NCBI RefSeq assembly: GCF_008692195.1
Contig: NZ_RXOM01000017.1
Coordinates: 1-64,000 of the forward strand
Source of the DNA: Salegentibacter sp. R32
Lineage (GTDB): Bacteria; Bacteroidota; Bacteroidia; Flavobacteriales; Flavobacteriaceae
Length of the DNA stretch: 64,000 bases
Reading direction: 5' to 3'
Part shown: one piece after another, positions 15,337-25,077 of the stretch
How the letters are laid out: every line of letters begins with the position of its first letter
Numbering within the stretch: position 1 is the first letter of the stretch
Made by a program: the position numbers and the translations under genes
The notes under the pieces: model-generated
Databases searched by the model: none
The model's input: the letters and a program-made list of their open reading frames with translations, nothing else
Told to the model about the DNA's origin: nothing

Positions 15337-17166
15337 TTAATATTCAATAAATTTCTTTTCTAATTTTTTTTCTTCAAAAGAATAACTCCAATAAACTAAA
15401 GGTATATCAAGCAGTTTTTTTAAGGTAGAAAAATACTCTAAATCCCTGTCATTAGGATTTACAGGTCCAACAATAATAAGTTTATCAATAATTATATCCT
15501 TGTCTAATAAGGCATATTCCAAAATTTGTCCCAAGGCTAATCTTATATTTGTTAGAAAAGATTTAGTGGTTTTAACTTCAAACAATTCTAAACTGTTCTT
15601 CTTTTTTACTGCACAATCTACTAAGTTATTACCTACTTTAGTTTTTTCTGTAGATATTTTATATCCTGAATAATCGCTTGATGCTTCAAGATATTTGTGA
15701 AGATCATTAGTTATGTCAGCGTGTGTTCTGTTAACGTCTCGTTGACCGCCTTGAATGGTTTGATTATACTTATTTGTTCCGGTGCCATTTCCTTCATTAA
15801 AATTTAATTTTGGAATTTTGAATGATTTATCTATCTGATCGACAATACCAGCCAATTCACCATTTACTTTATTAGGGATAAAACGGTGGATTTTAATTAA
15901 GTCTTTTGGTAAAAGAACTGAATCTTCATAAAATATTGCTTTATTAAGATCAAATGAAATATTTGGTTTTAAAGGAATTTTTTTAATTAGCTTAGTATCT
16001 GCTTTAACTTTTTCTAATTCAGCATGCATATATTTTCTAGTGCTCTCAAAAATATTTAGCACGTGGTGATCAATATCATCCTCATTTAGAATATTAACAT
16101 CAATTAATTTTGCAATTAAGAACTCTTGATTTGTTTTATGATCTAGAGTGTATAAATACAATTCATTTATAAAATTGGTATCTTGTGGCATAGTATCAAT
16201 ACCTCGAATATATCCATACTGGTAGCCATTAATGAGATATCTTGTATTGAATAACCATTCTTCAAAACCAAAACCATATTGTTCATGATGAGCTTTATCT
16301 GTTCTGCCTTGCCATTTTTTGTTCCAATATCTTTCTATAGGCACTTGCCAATTATTTTCGTTGTAAACCAATCGCATGAGTCTTCTCTCAGGCCATAACG
16401 AATAATAGATATTGTTATAAGTGTCAAGATGTTTGGTGAAAAAACGATCAGAAACCGTTATTAGTTTGTTCCAGTCGTAATTTGAAATATTTTCCTTTTT
16501 TATGTATTGAAAACTAGCAGCTGCTTCTTCGCGAAGTTTAGAAAATAAATCTCTTTGATCTTGTGTAAAACTTTTGTTATTCCATTGAATATCCATTTTA
16601 TACTCTAAATCTCCATTGGTACCCACACCTACAGTAAATAATAGTAAATTATTTTGACCGTGCTGAGGTTTTAAACTGCACCAAGCATATTGTTTATAGG
16701 TTTGAAATCCCTTCTTCTGGTGTCGAGTATTCCATCCTCTTCTCTTGCCCACAATAGTCCATCCTTTTTGTTCTAATTTTTTAGCCCATAAAACGGTTTT
16801 ACTCCATACGGTATCTCTAAGGAACTTTCCTATATTAACATCCACTTCATTAGAAGGATTGTAATCTTTTCGGCGAATGAGTTTTTCAAAAGAAACTAGT
16901 TCTTTATTTGTAAAAAAACTATCTTCTTCTAAGGTGTCGATAATTGGAAAACCTAAAGTCAATAATCTGTCTTGGGCAGGATTGGTGTTAAAAGAACCTC
17001 GTTCTATAGATGAATTATTTAGCTCATAATGTTTAGTAATAACTCTGCTAGGAGAGACAAGTTTTCCATGCCACCAAACCGCATATCGATTAATCTTTGT
17101 TTCTCTTTCCTTTATTAGAGCTTTAATAGCATAAGTGGCACTATCTTGTGTAATATCTTCAAACAT
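15337..17166 (-). CDS. Uncharacterised nuclease-like protein embedded in the type I RM operon
   Basis: 609 residues lying between hsdS (5 nt gap) and hsdM (0 nt gap). The C-terminal 110 residues have the arrangement of a PD-(D/E)XK nuclease: GYKISTEKTKVGNNLVDCAV, then LELFEVKTTKS, i.e. Asp in VDC and Glu-x-Lys in EVK, followed by a helix with LGQILEYALL. The N-terminal part contains KINRYAVWWHGKLVSPSRVI and SFNTNPAQDRLLTLGFPIID; the middle has HHEQYGFGFEEWLFNTRYLI. These resemble modified-base-sensing or HNH/McrA-like restriction proteins in form, but I cannot assign them. It is not a usual part of type I systems. Predicted role: an additional restriction or guard activity; confidence in the nuclease call is moderate. 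Confidence 0.7.
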   Translation of the reverse strand: MFEDITQDSATYAIKALIKERETKINRYAVWWHGKLVSPSRVITKHYELNNSSIERGSFNTNPAQDRLLTLGFPIIDTLEEDSFFTNKELVSFEKLIRRKDYNPSNEVDVNIGKFLRDTVWSKTVLWAKKLEQKGWTIVGKRRGWNTRHQKKGFQTYKQYAWCSLKPQHGQNNLLLFTVGVGTNGDLEYKMDIQWNNKSFTQDQRDLFSKLREEAAASFQYIKKENISNYDWNKLITVSDRFFTKHLDTYNNIYYSLWPERRLMRLVYNENNWQVPIERYWNKKWQGRTDKAHHEQYGFGFEEWLFNTRYLINGYQYGYIRGIDTMPQDTNFINELYLYTLDHKTNQEFLIAKLIDVNILNEDDIDHHVLNIFESTRKYMHAELEKVKADTKLIKKIPLKPNISFDLNKAIFYEDSVLLPKDLIKIHRFIPNKVNGELAGIVDQIDKSFKIPKLNFNEGNGTGTNKYNQTIQGGQRDVNRTHADITNDLHKYLEASSDYSGYKISTEKTKVGNNLVDCAVKKKNSLELFEVKTTKSFLTNIRLALGQILEYALLDKDIIIDKLIIVGPVNPNDRDLEYFSTLKKLLDIPLVYWSYSFEEKKLEKKFIEY

Positions 17167-17171
17167 ATTAT

Positions 17172-18449
17172 TTACTTTACTTTCTCTGCTTTTATCTTCT
17201 CTAACAGCACACTCGCCGGCTCATAAGCTGGGTGAGCTTTGCATTGGGCAATCTCTTCTTCGCTTAAGAGTTTCCCTTCAAAGGCTTTTTTAAGAATACT
17301 TTGGCGTAAAGCTTGGGCTTTTTCTAAACTGTCTTGAATGGTTTGCGCTACGGCATCACAAACGGATAAACGGCTTTCTATTTCTTGAACGATTTTAGAA
17401 TGCTCCCTTTTATCGTCATAAATGGGTATTTCCATATTTCCAATAACGATTGTGTTCAAATTAGGCTGAGCAGCTCCCTGATTTAGATTTCTTAAATAAA
17501 TAGTATTACTGCACCAGTAATAATAATGATAAAGTAAGTCATCATCTAAGTTTAAAAAGGCTGCAATACCATCGTTAAAAGTTGTCTTAATTGTTGTAAT
17601 GGCAGGAATACCTAGAGTTGCTCCACTATTGGTTAATAATAATGTATTTGGATTAACTAATCTAGTTTTTTTTAACCCTGCTTCTTTAATAGAGTGTTCT
17701 GATTGATTTACGAAAACGCCTTCATTTCTACTAATATCTTTTACTTTCATAAAAGGTATAGGACCATTGTAAAATAAATCGCTTCCCGCAGGTCTTGGTG
17801 ATCCCCCTCTAACAACTTCACATAAGGACTTAATAGTTTGCTTTTTATATTTTTTATTTGAGTACGCACCCTCAAACGCCTTTTTTAAAACGGCTTGTCT
17901 GTAAATTTTAAGTTGGTCTTGTGCTTTTTTAAGGTCGGCAATGCCACTGTCTAAACTGCTAAGGAGGCTTTCTATTTTGTTGACGATGGCTTGTTGTTCG
18001 ACTAATGGCGCAATTGGTAGCTGTAGTTTTTTTAGAATCGTTTGGCTAATATTTGGTTGTGCTCCACCTGTACCTTGTGAAATAAGTTTAGGTCTACTAA
18101 ACAGTAGAAAATTGTATAAATACTTTGAATTAAAGTTTTCAACCTGAAAAATCCCGCATATTGCTTGATTTGTTGAAGCCTGAACACCTAAAAATGAAAG
18201 TTTTCCAATGGTTGCGCCATACAACGCAATTAACAGAGTTCCCTTCGGAAATATTTTAGCACTTGAATTTTTTAAAGCTTGCTCAGATATTTTTTCTTCA
18301 GTATCATCAACAATCCCCTTATCTAACTCGCCAGACTTTACCCACGGAATTGAACCTTCATAGTAACTTTTATTTCTTCTGCTTGGTGTTCCACCAGATG
18401 TAGTTTTAAAAACCTCTCCCAACGTACATTCAATCCAATCTTCTTTCAT
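17172..18449 (-). CDS. hsdS: Type I restriction enzyme specificity subunit (HsdS)
   Basis: 425 residues with the two-TRD layout. TRD1 starts EDWIECTLGEVFKTTSGGTP and ends with QPNISQTILKKLQLPIAPLV; the first conserved helix is VEQQAIVNKIESLLSSLDSG (about 158-178). TRD2 starts YKKQTIKSLCEVVRGGSPRP and ends QPNLNTIVIGNMEIPIYDDK; the second helix is HSKIVQEIESRLSVCDAVAQ. Each TRD reads half of a bipartite target. The target sequence cannot be predicted. It overlaps the stop of the upstream membrane-protein gene by one base (TAATG). The two LKKAFEG repeats after the helices are usual for the family. Confidence 0.95.
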   Translation of the reverse strand: MKEDWIECTLGEVFKTTSGGTPSRRNKSYYEGSIPWVKSGELDKGIVDDTEEKISEQALKNSSAKIFPKGTLLIALYGATIGKLSFLGVQASTNQAICGIFQVENFNSKYLYNFLLFSRPKLISQGTGGAQPNISQTILKKLQLPIAPLVEQQAIVNKIESLLSSLDSGIADLKKAQDQLKIYRQAVLKKAFEGAYSNKKYKKQTIKSLCEVVRGGSPRPAGSDLFYNGPIPFMKVKDISRNEGVFVNQSEHSIKEAGLKKTRLVNPNTLLLTNSGATLGIPAITTIKTTFNDGIAAFLNLDDDLLYHYYYWCSNTIYLRNLNQGAAQPNLNTIVIGNMEIPIYDDKREHSKIVQEIESRLSVCDAVAQTIQDSLEKAQALRQSILKKAFEGKLLSEEEIAQCKAHPAYEPASVLLEKIKAEKVK

Positions 18450-19705
18450 TATTTTCCTCCAAATATTTTTTCAACGATACTGCCGCCGGGCATTGTTGGT
18501 GAAGAGTCGTCTCTTAATAAGCCTGAATCTGCTCTGCTAAATAAAGATTGCATAATTAAGTGCCGTTCTGTTTCGTCTATGTTTTGTTCTTTCTTTAAGG
18601 CTAAGTACACGTAAGATAATTGTTCCCGTTCTTCTGCATCCCTATGTAAATGGTAAGCGCTAAACATTAATTTGGCAAAGGTTCTTATGGCGTATGCTAA
18701 AAAGGATACAAAGGTAATAAACACGACTGACCAGCGAATGGCGCTTCCTGTTTTATCAAACAATTCTTTTAAAGTGCCGTCACTAATAAAATAAAGTACG
18801 CAAACTAAAGTAGCTATAGCTATAACGGTAACAGTAATTAATCCATACAGCCATTTATCACCTTCTTTTTTTAATTTTGCTGAACGGTCTTTCCAATATT
18901 GCGCCGGGGCTTCAAGTTTTAGTTTTTCTTTGTAGAGTTTCTCTAAATCTTCAATCGTTTTATTTGATTCTTTTAAAAAAGCTTTAAATTCACTTTGGCT
19001 GTCAGATTTCCAAGATTCATATTGGGTATTCTTCTCTTGTATTAATTTTGAAATTTCTTTTTCCTTTTCAAGGTATTCTTTTTCTTTTTCTGCAATATGA
19101 TCACTGACATTTTTATCATTTTGCTCCAAGTTTTTAATATATTCAGAGCGAATCCTGCTTAAAGTTTGTCGTTCACTGTTCCGTCTTTTAACCAGATCTG
19201 CATCTTGAGTAAAAAACTCATAGGCCCTATGCCAGCCAATAAAATAGTTTTTATCGGAATGATTGTACTTAAAATCACCATTTGTAAGAAAATCGTACGC
19301 CCCTTGGGCTGCACCTTTAAACTCTGAATCAAGTTTTATGATAAAGTCAGTTACTTCAGATTTTTTGTTAAAATAATACTCATCTCTACTATTATTAGTG
19401 TTTTGAAGATATGATTTTAAATTTCTCCAATCTCTTTCTTTACCATAATAATTACCTTTAGCATATGATTCAAGTTCTGATAAACATTCTTTAAAGTGCT
19501 TTTTAGAAGTCTCTAGAATTTTAGGTAAATCATCAATTTTTTCAAAAAATTCCAACTGCTTACTAAAAAACTGATAAATAGTATCTAAGCCCGTTAATTC
19601 AATTTCAAAATTAGCATAAGGGTAATTTAATTCTACAGTAACTGATTTATACCAGGTCTTATCTTCAGATTCACGAATTAATTTTCTTATTTCAGTTACA
19701 TTCAT
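18449..19705 (-). CDS. Coiled-coil two-TM protein (DUF6161-like) in the RM operon
   Basis: 418 residues. A soluble N-terminal half (NVTEIRKLIRESEDKTWYKS; GWHRAYEFFTQDADL) is followed by a long charged coiled coil (about 180-280) with EKEKEYLEKEKEISKLIQEK. Two TM spans follow (about 290-310 LYGLITVTVIAIATLVCVLY and 327-345 VVFITFVSFLAYAI), then a cytoplasmic tail with SAYHLHRDAEEREQLSYVYL and TERHLIMQSLFSRADSGLL. This matches the form of DUF6161 proteins, of unknown function, sometimes linked to defence loci. It sits between hsdR and hsdS with 3 nt and -1 nt spacings, so it should be made with the RM enzyme. A membrane tether or abortive effector is inference. Confidence 0.7.
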   Translation of the reverse strand: MNVTEIRKLIRESEDKTWYKSVTVELNYPYANFEIELTGLDTIYQFFSKQLEFFEKIDDLPKILETSKKHFKECLSELESYAKGNYYGKERDWRNLKSYLQNTNNSRDEYYFNKKSEVTDFIIKLDSEFKGAAQGAYDFLTNGDFKYNHSDKNYFIGWHRAYEFFTQDADLVKRRNSERQTLSRIRSEYIKNLEQNDKNVSDHIAEKEKEYLEKEKEISKLIQEKNTQYESWKSDSQSEFKAFLKESNKTIEDLEKLYKEKLKLEAPAQYWKDRSAKLKKEGDKWLYGLITVTVIAIATLVCVLYFISDGTLKELFDKTGSAIRWSVVFITFVSFLAYAIRTFAKLMFSAYHLHRDAEEREQLSYVYLALKKEQNIDETERHLIMQSLFSRADSGLLRDDSSPTMPGGSIVEKIFGGK

Positions 19706-19708
19706 TTT

Positions 19709-22524
19709 TTATGCTGCTAATACTTCATTTAATTCTTCTATAATACCATTCATTTCGTTTCCAAACAATTGGTACATTTTTCCTTTTCCGCCTTTGGCAT
19801 CAAAAGGGGTGTAGTCTAAATCGTCTAATTCTATATGGTAACTGCTTACTACGTGGTCTTTTATCATGCGTAACCAAGCTACCTGTTCTGTAGTAAAACG
19901 GTTGTGTTGCCCGGCGTTTTGTTGAAACATCCAGTTTTTAAAGTTTTCGTCTATGGTTTTATCAAAGGCTTTTAGTTGGTTGTCTACTCCGCAAGCTCTT
20001 CTAATTAAAGAAACCAACGCCGTTAACTCGTCTTTGGGTTGCTTACTTTTTACTTCTTCTAATTGCGTGTAGGCACCCCAAATATAATCAGGTGCCAGCA
20101 ATGGTTTTTCTAACTGTGTAGTTTTTCCATCACTTCTTTTATCATTTTAAAGGTGATGTTCCTGCGTTTATAGGGTTGGTTGTAAAAGATGCTTAAAGCT
20201 TTTATTTCGTCTTTGTTGGCTTCTAAATACGCACTAAAATCTTTTACTATTTGCTTTGCTTTATCTACAGAAGTGGTATCCCATTCGCTTTTGGTAACGG
20301 TATCTATATTAATGCTATCAATAATTTGTTCGTGCTGTTTGCGAACGTTTTCCAAGTATTCGTTCAGTTCACCTGTAAAGGTTTTACCGGCTTCTAACAT
20401 CAATTGTTCCTGCGCTTTTTGTTTTGCTTCTTCTTTTAAGGCAGGTGTTTGGTCTTGCACAGGAATTTTATCAATTTCCAGTTGTGCTTTTTCATCAATA
20501 GCATCTTGATCGTAAGCGGTAATTAATTCTTTGGTAATTTGTTTGAGGTTTTTACCTCTGGAAAATTCCAATAACTTGTCTTTTTCTTTGTCGGTAATTT
20601 GTTTTTCTAAACGAATAAGTCGGTTAGCCAACGATAAAAACAAATCTTCGTCTTGATGTCCCATTGTTACTGCACCCAACAAATCTTTCATAGGCACAGA
20701 GGGTTTCCGCTCTAAAGGCCTACTATCGGTTTTTTTAGATTTGGTAGCACCCACCGCATCTACAATCACAAAATGGGTTTTACCATTTGCGGTTTTGGTC
20801 ACCAGTTGTAAAGAATCGTTATTAATGGTTCTTGTACCACGGCCTTTCATCTGCTCAAAGTAATTAATGCTTTTTACATCGCGCATAAATAGCAGCACTT
20901 CCAATGGTTTTACATCGGTTCCCGTCGCTATCATATCTACCGTAACAGCAATACGCGGGTAATAGGAATTTCTAAAACGGTTTAATACCGATTTTGGGTC
21001 TTCATCTATTTTATAGGTGACCTTTTTACAGAAATCGTTGCCTTCATCAAACTCTTCCCGAATAATTTTGATAATATCGTCTGCGTGGCTATCGGTTTTG
21101 GCAAAGACTAAAGTTTTAGGTACTTCGTATTCTCCGTTTTCATCTATACGGTTGGGGTAAATGGTCGTTTTTAAAGCGCGCTTGTATTCCCGGATAATAT
21201 TACGTATTTGACTGGGGTTGACTACTTTTTTATCTAATTTGTTTTTGGTGTAGTGTTCGTCTTCATCTAGTTGTTCCCATCGTAACTTTCTAGTCAATTT
21301 ATCTCTTTTATCGACGAACCATCCAGATTCAACAACACCCCCTTTTTGAGAGATTTCTGTATCGATGGTATAAACGTCATAAGGTACATTTACCCCATCG
21401 GTTACCGATTGTTCATAGGTGTATTCACTTACTATATTTTCATTAAAAAAACCAAAGGTTCTTTTGTCTGGGGTGGCGGTTAGACCAATAAGAAAAGCAT
21501 CAAAATAGTCCAACACTTGTTTCCAAAGGTTATAAATGGAGCGATGGCACTCGTCAATAACAATAAAATCAAACTGTTCTATAGGTAAATTAGCCGTGTA
21601 TTCTACAGGAACCGCCTTCTTTCTACTCATTTGTTTTTTAAGCCACGTATTTTCTTCCGGGTTTTCCAGTTCTGCACTTTCATCCAGTTCTTCTCCTTTT
21701 AAGATGGAGTAGAGGCGTTGTATGGTAGAAATGCATACTTGACTATCGTTAGCGATATAACTTGAGGTTAAACGCTGTACATTGTATAATTCTGTAAATT
21801 TTCGGTTATCGTCATTGGGCTGAAACGTCATTAACTCCTGTTCTGCCTGTTCTCCCAAGTTTTTAGTGTCCACCAAAAACAACACGCGTTTGACATTGGC
21901 GTGTTTTAATAAACGATAGATAAAGGTAGCCGCGGTAAAGGTTTTACCTGCACCGGTAGCCATTTGAATTAAGGCTTTGGGCCGGTTCTTTTTAAAAGAA
22001 TGTTCTAAATTATTGATAGCCACAATTTGGGCAGGACGCAGTCCGGTTTCATCTAATGCAGGAAGGGATAATAATCGCTCCCGAAGGGATTTCTTTTTTC
22101 GCAACCAACCTGCAATGGTTGCCGGTTGATGAAAACTAAAAGCGTTTCTTCCTCTTGGTTTGGGGTCCCGGTAATCTGTAAACCTAGTAATGGTTCCTGT
22201 ACTTTCATATACAAACGGTAAAGGATCGTTGTTTAAGTATTTTAGCTTGGCGTTGGCATAATTGGAAGATTGTTCCTCCACAAGGGTGAGCCGGTGACCT
22301 TCATCTTCGCGTTTGGCTTCAATAATCCCAACGGGTTTTCGGTCGATGAACAGCACATAATCGGCCGGTCCCACATCGGTTTGGTATTCCCTAATTGCAA
22401 TTCCTTTGCCGGCAGATAAATCAACTTTGTTTTTAGACTGCACTAACCAACCGGCTTCTTGTAGCATTTCGTCAATTTTATCACGAGCGAGTTGTTCAGG
22501 ATGTTGGTTACTGTTTTCAGTCAT
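19709..22524 (-). pseudogene. hsdR: Type I restriction subunit HsdR (EcoEI-like), split by a one-base frameshift near 20120-20124
   Basis: Two reading frames together make one HsdR of about 937 residues. Frame 1 (22524-20110, 804 residues) has the nuclease domain with YQTDVGPADYVLFIDRKPVG and IIEAKRE, the helicase with ATGAGKTFTAA, DECH, GLTATP and QMKGRGTRT, and ends FKMIKEVMEKLHS-stop. Frame 2 (20101-19709) is the EcoEI-type C-terminal domain, APDYIWGAYTQLEEVKS to NEVLAA. Its supposed start is TTG, without need: in frame 2 the upstream codons read QLEKPLLAPDYIW, continuous with frame 1. One extra C in CTACAC-AGTTAG would restore EKLHQLEKPLLAPDYIW. The break could be an assembly error, programmed or phase-variable, or true inactivation. 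Loss of the C-terminal domain would stop docking to the methylase and so restriction. Confidence 0.85.
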
Positions 22525-22691
22525 TCACTAAGTAATTGGTGCTATTTGTAGGTTTCTAAGTTACATTTTTATTTTTAGTAGGGTGTCCAGAAAATAGTTT
22601 TTTTGGGTTTATAGCATCGGATTTTTCTTTAAAAAACCTGTGAGGATTTTCAGAAGTAGGCGAGAACAAACAATTACTTATGGCAATCATA

Positions 22692-22701
22692 GTTGTAAGC
22701 C
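22692..22701. other. Downstream boundary box GTTGTAAGCC of the second RiPP unit
   Basis: Plus-strand GTTGTAAGCC just beyond the stop of the outer-membrane-type gene is the exact complement of GGCTTACAAC at 23794-23803, upstream of the small peptide gene. Confidence 0.5.
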
Positions 22702-22705
22702 GTTT

Positions 22706-23530
22706 TTAATATTTAATTTTCATGGATAATTCTAAAGTATGTACGTATTCATAATTTGGATTATCATTTCCATATTTATGAGAAAGTCCGATATAAGTTT
22801 TTTTTATTATCATCCGATTGATTGACGATTTAATAATTCCACCATAATCGTCTGTAGTTATTTGTGAAATATCTGAATTTATATGATAATAGTTACCAGA
22901 AACTTTAAAGACCCATGTTTCTTCATTTTCAGAATTTAATAATCTCATCTTATAATCCAAAAATAATCCCACTGTGGAATATAGCCTTCCTGTTTCAAAA
23001 GTTTTACTATTCCTGTATCCTAAATTTGAAAATGGTCCAAAAGCTAATGAATGAGCAGATTCAATATAAGTATCCGCTGTTTTATCTTTGTGCTTTTGAG
23101 ATATTAAATTAAAAATGAGTTTGACTTGTCCGAATGTAAGTCTTTCATCAAATAATTTATCTGAATTATATGAAGGATTAAATTCAAGTGCTTTATTCCA
23201 AGCAGATGTTCTTAAATCATCATCGCTTTTCCATTTTTTTCCATAGAAAGCTTTTCCTATATTTATTTGAAATAAAACATTGTTTTCAGAGGAAGTCACT
23301 CCATCTCCAATATTTAGGTCAGAAGAGGGTAATATATAAAAGTTATTTTTGTCAAAAAGTAAAAATCTACCAGCTTTCTCATCAACTTTTTCAGTACGAT
23401 TAAAATCAAACGAAAAAGTTTGTACAACTTTATTTTTATCAAAGTCGTGTGCAGCACCAATTCTTATGAAATCTTGACTAAACGTAGTTGTCGAAGAAAT
23501 TATTGATAAAACTAAAATCAGATATTTCAT
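22706..23530 (-). CDS. Exported beta-rich protein, possible outer-membrane barrel, coupled to a RiPP precursor-like gene
   Basis: 274 residues. Signal peptide MKYLILVLSIISSTTTFS (cleaved after about 18). The rest is strand rich with aromatic ends (FIRIGAAHDFDKNKVVQTFS, WVFKVSGNYYHINSD, YEYVHTLELSMKIKY), as in small outer-membrane barrels; the last residue is Tyr, not Phe. No named family. Its ATG overlaps the TGA of the 80-residue precursor-like ORF by four bases (ATGA), so it is translated with it. It may form an export pore, receptor or self-protection element for the peptide; this is inference from coupling only. Confidence 0.6.
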   Translation of the reverse strand: MKYLILVLSIISSTTTFSQDFIRIGAAHDFDKNKVVQTFSFDFNRTEKVDEKAGRFLLFDKNNFYILPSSDLNIGDGVTSSENNVLFQINIGKAFYGKKWKSDDDLRTSAWNKALEFNPSYNSDKLFDERLTFGQVKLIFNLISQKHKDKTADTYIESAHSLAFGPFSNLGYRNSKTFETGRLYSTVGLFLDYKMRLLNSENEETWVFKVSGNYYHINSDISQITTDDYGGIIKSSINRMIIKKTYIGLSHKYGNDNPNYEYVHTLELSMKIKY

Positions 23531-23769
23531 TCTGCTATATATTTTACAATTTTTATAATATCTTCTCCTTTTTTTAATTTCACGAACATATCATTTCTTA
23601 ATTGTGTTGAATTGATATTTCTCCAAGTTATGCAAATATCATCGCAAAAGTTTAACTTGAATTCCGCTGCGATATAATTATCTTTAATTACTTTTTTCAA
23701 ATCAATTCTCGAGTAATCTAAAGGCGTGTACGCAGCTATGATTTTTTGTAGTTTTTCTTCATTTTTCAT
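23527..23769 (-). CDS. Second RiPP precursor-like peptide (paralogue of the 76-residue precursor)
   Basis: 80 residues. The opening EEKLQKIIAAY matches EEKLQDIISSY of the 76-residue ORF at 25077, and CITWRNINS...LRNDMFVKLKKGED matches FSNWRDKFND...RFRDTFGKAGNKES in position (Trp49/Trp47). So it is a diverged copy with fewer aromatic-x-Asp triplets, retaining W-R-N and F-V-K. It has two cysteines not found in the other. It lies 165 nt after the radical SAM gene on the same strand but within its own boxed unit. It could be a second substrate, an immunity or chaperone relative, or a decayed copy. Confidence 0.6.
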   Translation of the reverse strand: MKNEEKLQKIIAAYTPLDYSRIDLKKVIKDNYIAAEFKLNFCDDICITWRNINSTQLRNDMFVKLKKGEDIIKIVKYIAE

Positions 23770-23793
23770 TATAATATATGATTTTGTTCTAAT

Positions 23794-23803
23794 GGCTTAC
23801 AAC
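23794..23803. other. Upstream boundary box GGCTTACAAC of the second RiPP unit
   Basis: Ten-nt exact complement of 22692-22701, enclosing the 80-residue ORF and the exported protein gene. Confidence 0.5.
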
Positions 23804-23918
23804 ATTTAGTAGATGGACAGTAGAGCAGATGTATCAGTATGCCACCGAGCCGAGCAAAACATTTTTATATTTATTTATTCGTTTTCAATATCAAAATTTT
23901 AGTTTGGTGGTGTTTCAA

Positions 23919-23945
23919 ATAACCACTAAACGCTTTATTGGTTAT
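23919..23945 (-). promoter_or_regulatory. Stem-loop at the end of the radical SAM gene (same family, diverged)
   Basis: ATAACCACTAAA (23919-23930) pairs with TTTATTGGTTAT (23934-23945) with one mismatch and a three-base CGC loop. It covers the radical SAM stop codon at 23935-23937 and could also act as a terminator or processing signal. Confidence 0.5.
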
Positions 23946-25077
23946 ATATAGGTTTGTTAGGCATTTTTTTTAATTTTTCGAAGATGACATCAGTCATTAT
24001 CTTTCTATGTAAAGAACAACTTGTGGTTTCGGTGCTTTTAATAGAACCATTTTCAGCTAGCTTATTTGATAAAAATCCACCACCACAGAGATCAAAATAC
24101 AAGCATTGTTTAGCACAATTCATTATGCTTGCGTCAACATCTCGTTTAATCTTCTTAAATATTTTGTTTTCCGGTAATGATTCAAATTCATCAACTAGAA
24201 TATTTCCAATTACAAAGTTATTATGGATTGCACTGGGCATACCAGCAAATTCAGGGGAATATGTTGAAATATCACCGTTTTTATGAATGGTGATTATTTT
24301 AAAATCAGTAGTTTCATCAGGCTTTCTATAATAATTGGGAGATCGAAATTTATCGTTGATTACGTTTAAGGTATCAACAAATTCACGTATTTCAATCTTT
24401 GGAATATTTTCATTCCACAAGTCATACAAACGCGAGATAAAATATTTATATTTTTCGCTAACTCCTTCTGAATCGTTTAATGAACTTTTTTCATTTGCAT
24501 TTTCTATTTCTTCAACATTGAAACCTATCCAATGAAGTCCTTCGTTTTTGAAAAAATCAAAAATCTCGGTAGGGTAGTCTAAGCTTTTCCTAGATATGAC
24601 ACATAAGACACCTGGAGTAATTCCTTCTTCTTTTAAATTGCTAATTCCTTCAAGAACCTTTTTTGTGGTTGGTTTATTTCCCCAAGTAACTCTATTAATA
24701 TCATTTATAAAGCTTGGTCCATCAATACTGACTCCAATACTGAAGTTGTTTTTTTTGAAAAATTTAGCCCATTCACAATCGATTAAAATACCATTCGTTT
24801 GAATGGTATTTCTTACAGTTATGTTATTGGTGTTATATTTGTTCTGGAGCTTGACTACATTTTCATAAAATTTTAAACCAGCGAGCATAGGTTCTCCCGA
24901 ATGCCACAAAAATTCAATTCTTTCCTCCTTAAGTTCTAATGAAAAAACCTTTTTAAAAATCTCTTCTAATACCACTGAGTTTATCAAAGAAGAATCTTTC
25001 CTATTAGGGACATAGCAATATTTACAATTAAGGTTGCATAAGGAGGTAGGCTGTATTACAACAAGACTAACATCCAT
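23935..25077 (-). CDS. GrrM/OscB-like radical SAM/SPASM peptide maturase
   Basis: 380 residues. The radical SAM 4Fe-4S motif is C14-x3-C18-x2-C21 in TSLCNLNCKYCYVPN. A SAM-binding GEP lies in FLWHSGEPMLAG, and IGVSIDGPSFINDINRVTWG is typical of peptide-modifying members. The C-terminal SPASM region has CAKQCLYFDLCGGGFLSNKL, then ENGSIKSTETTSC, close in pattern to cyclophane-forming maturases of the GrrM/OscB group, which join aromatic side chains to a backbone or side-chain position two residues on. Its ATG overlaps the stop of the 76-residue precursor by one base. Its own 3' end carries TGTTAGGCAT (23955-23964), the complement of the box upstream of the precursor. The product is predicted to be a cyclophane RiPP; the chemistry is untested. 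Confidence 0.85.
   Translation of the reverse strand: MDVSLVVIQPTSLCNLNCKYCYVPNRKDSSLINSVVLEEIFKKVFSLELKEERIEFLWHSGEPMLAGLKFYENVVKLQNKYNTNNITVRNTIQTNGILIDCEWAKFFKKNNFSIGVSIDGPSFINDINRVTWGNKPTTKKVLEGISNLKEEGITPGVLCVISRKSLDYPTEIFDFFKNEGLHWIGFNVEEIENANEKSSLNDSEGVSEKYKYFISRLYDLWNENIPKIEIREFVDTLNVINDKFRSPNYYRKPDETTDFKIITIHKNGDISTYSPEFAGMPSAIHNNFVIGNILVDEFESLPENKIFKKIKRDVDASIMNCAKQCLYFDLCGGGFLSNKLAENGSIKSTETTSCSLHRKIMTDVIFEKLKKMPNKPIYNQ
23955..23964. other. Boundary box TGTTAGGCAT inside the radical SAM 3' end
   Basis: Exact ten-nt complement of ATGCCTAACA at 25331-25340. On the minus strand it reads GCCTAAC, which fits the integron R'' consensus RYYYAAC; the partner reads GTTAGGC, fitting GTTRRRY. 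Confidence 0.5.

Noticed and set aside
19709-20101. Independent 130-residue gene after hsdR
   Set aside because: Its start codon is TTG, the frame is open upstream and the product is the missing C-terminal domain of HsdR.
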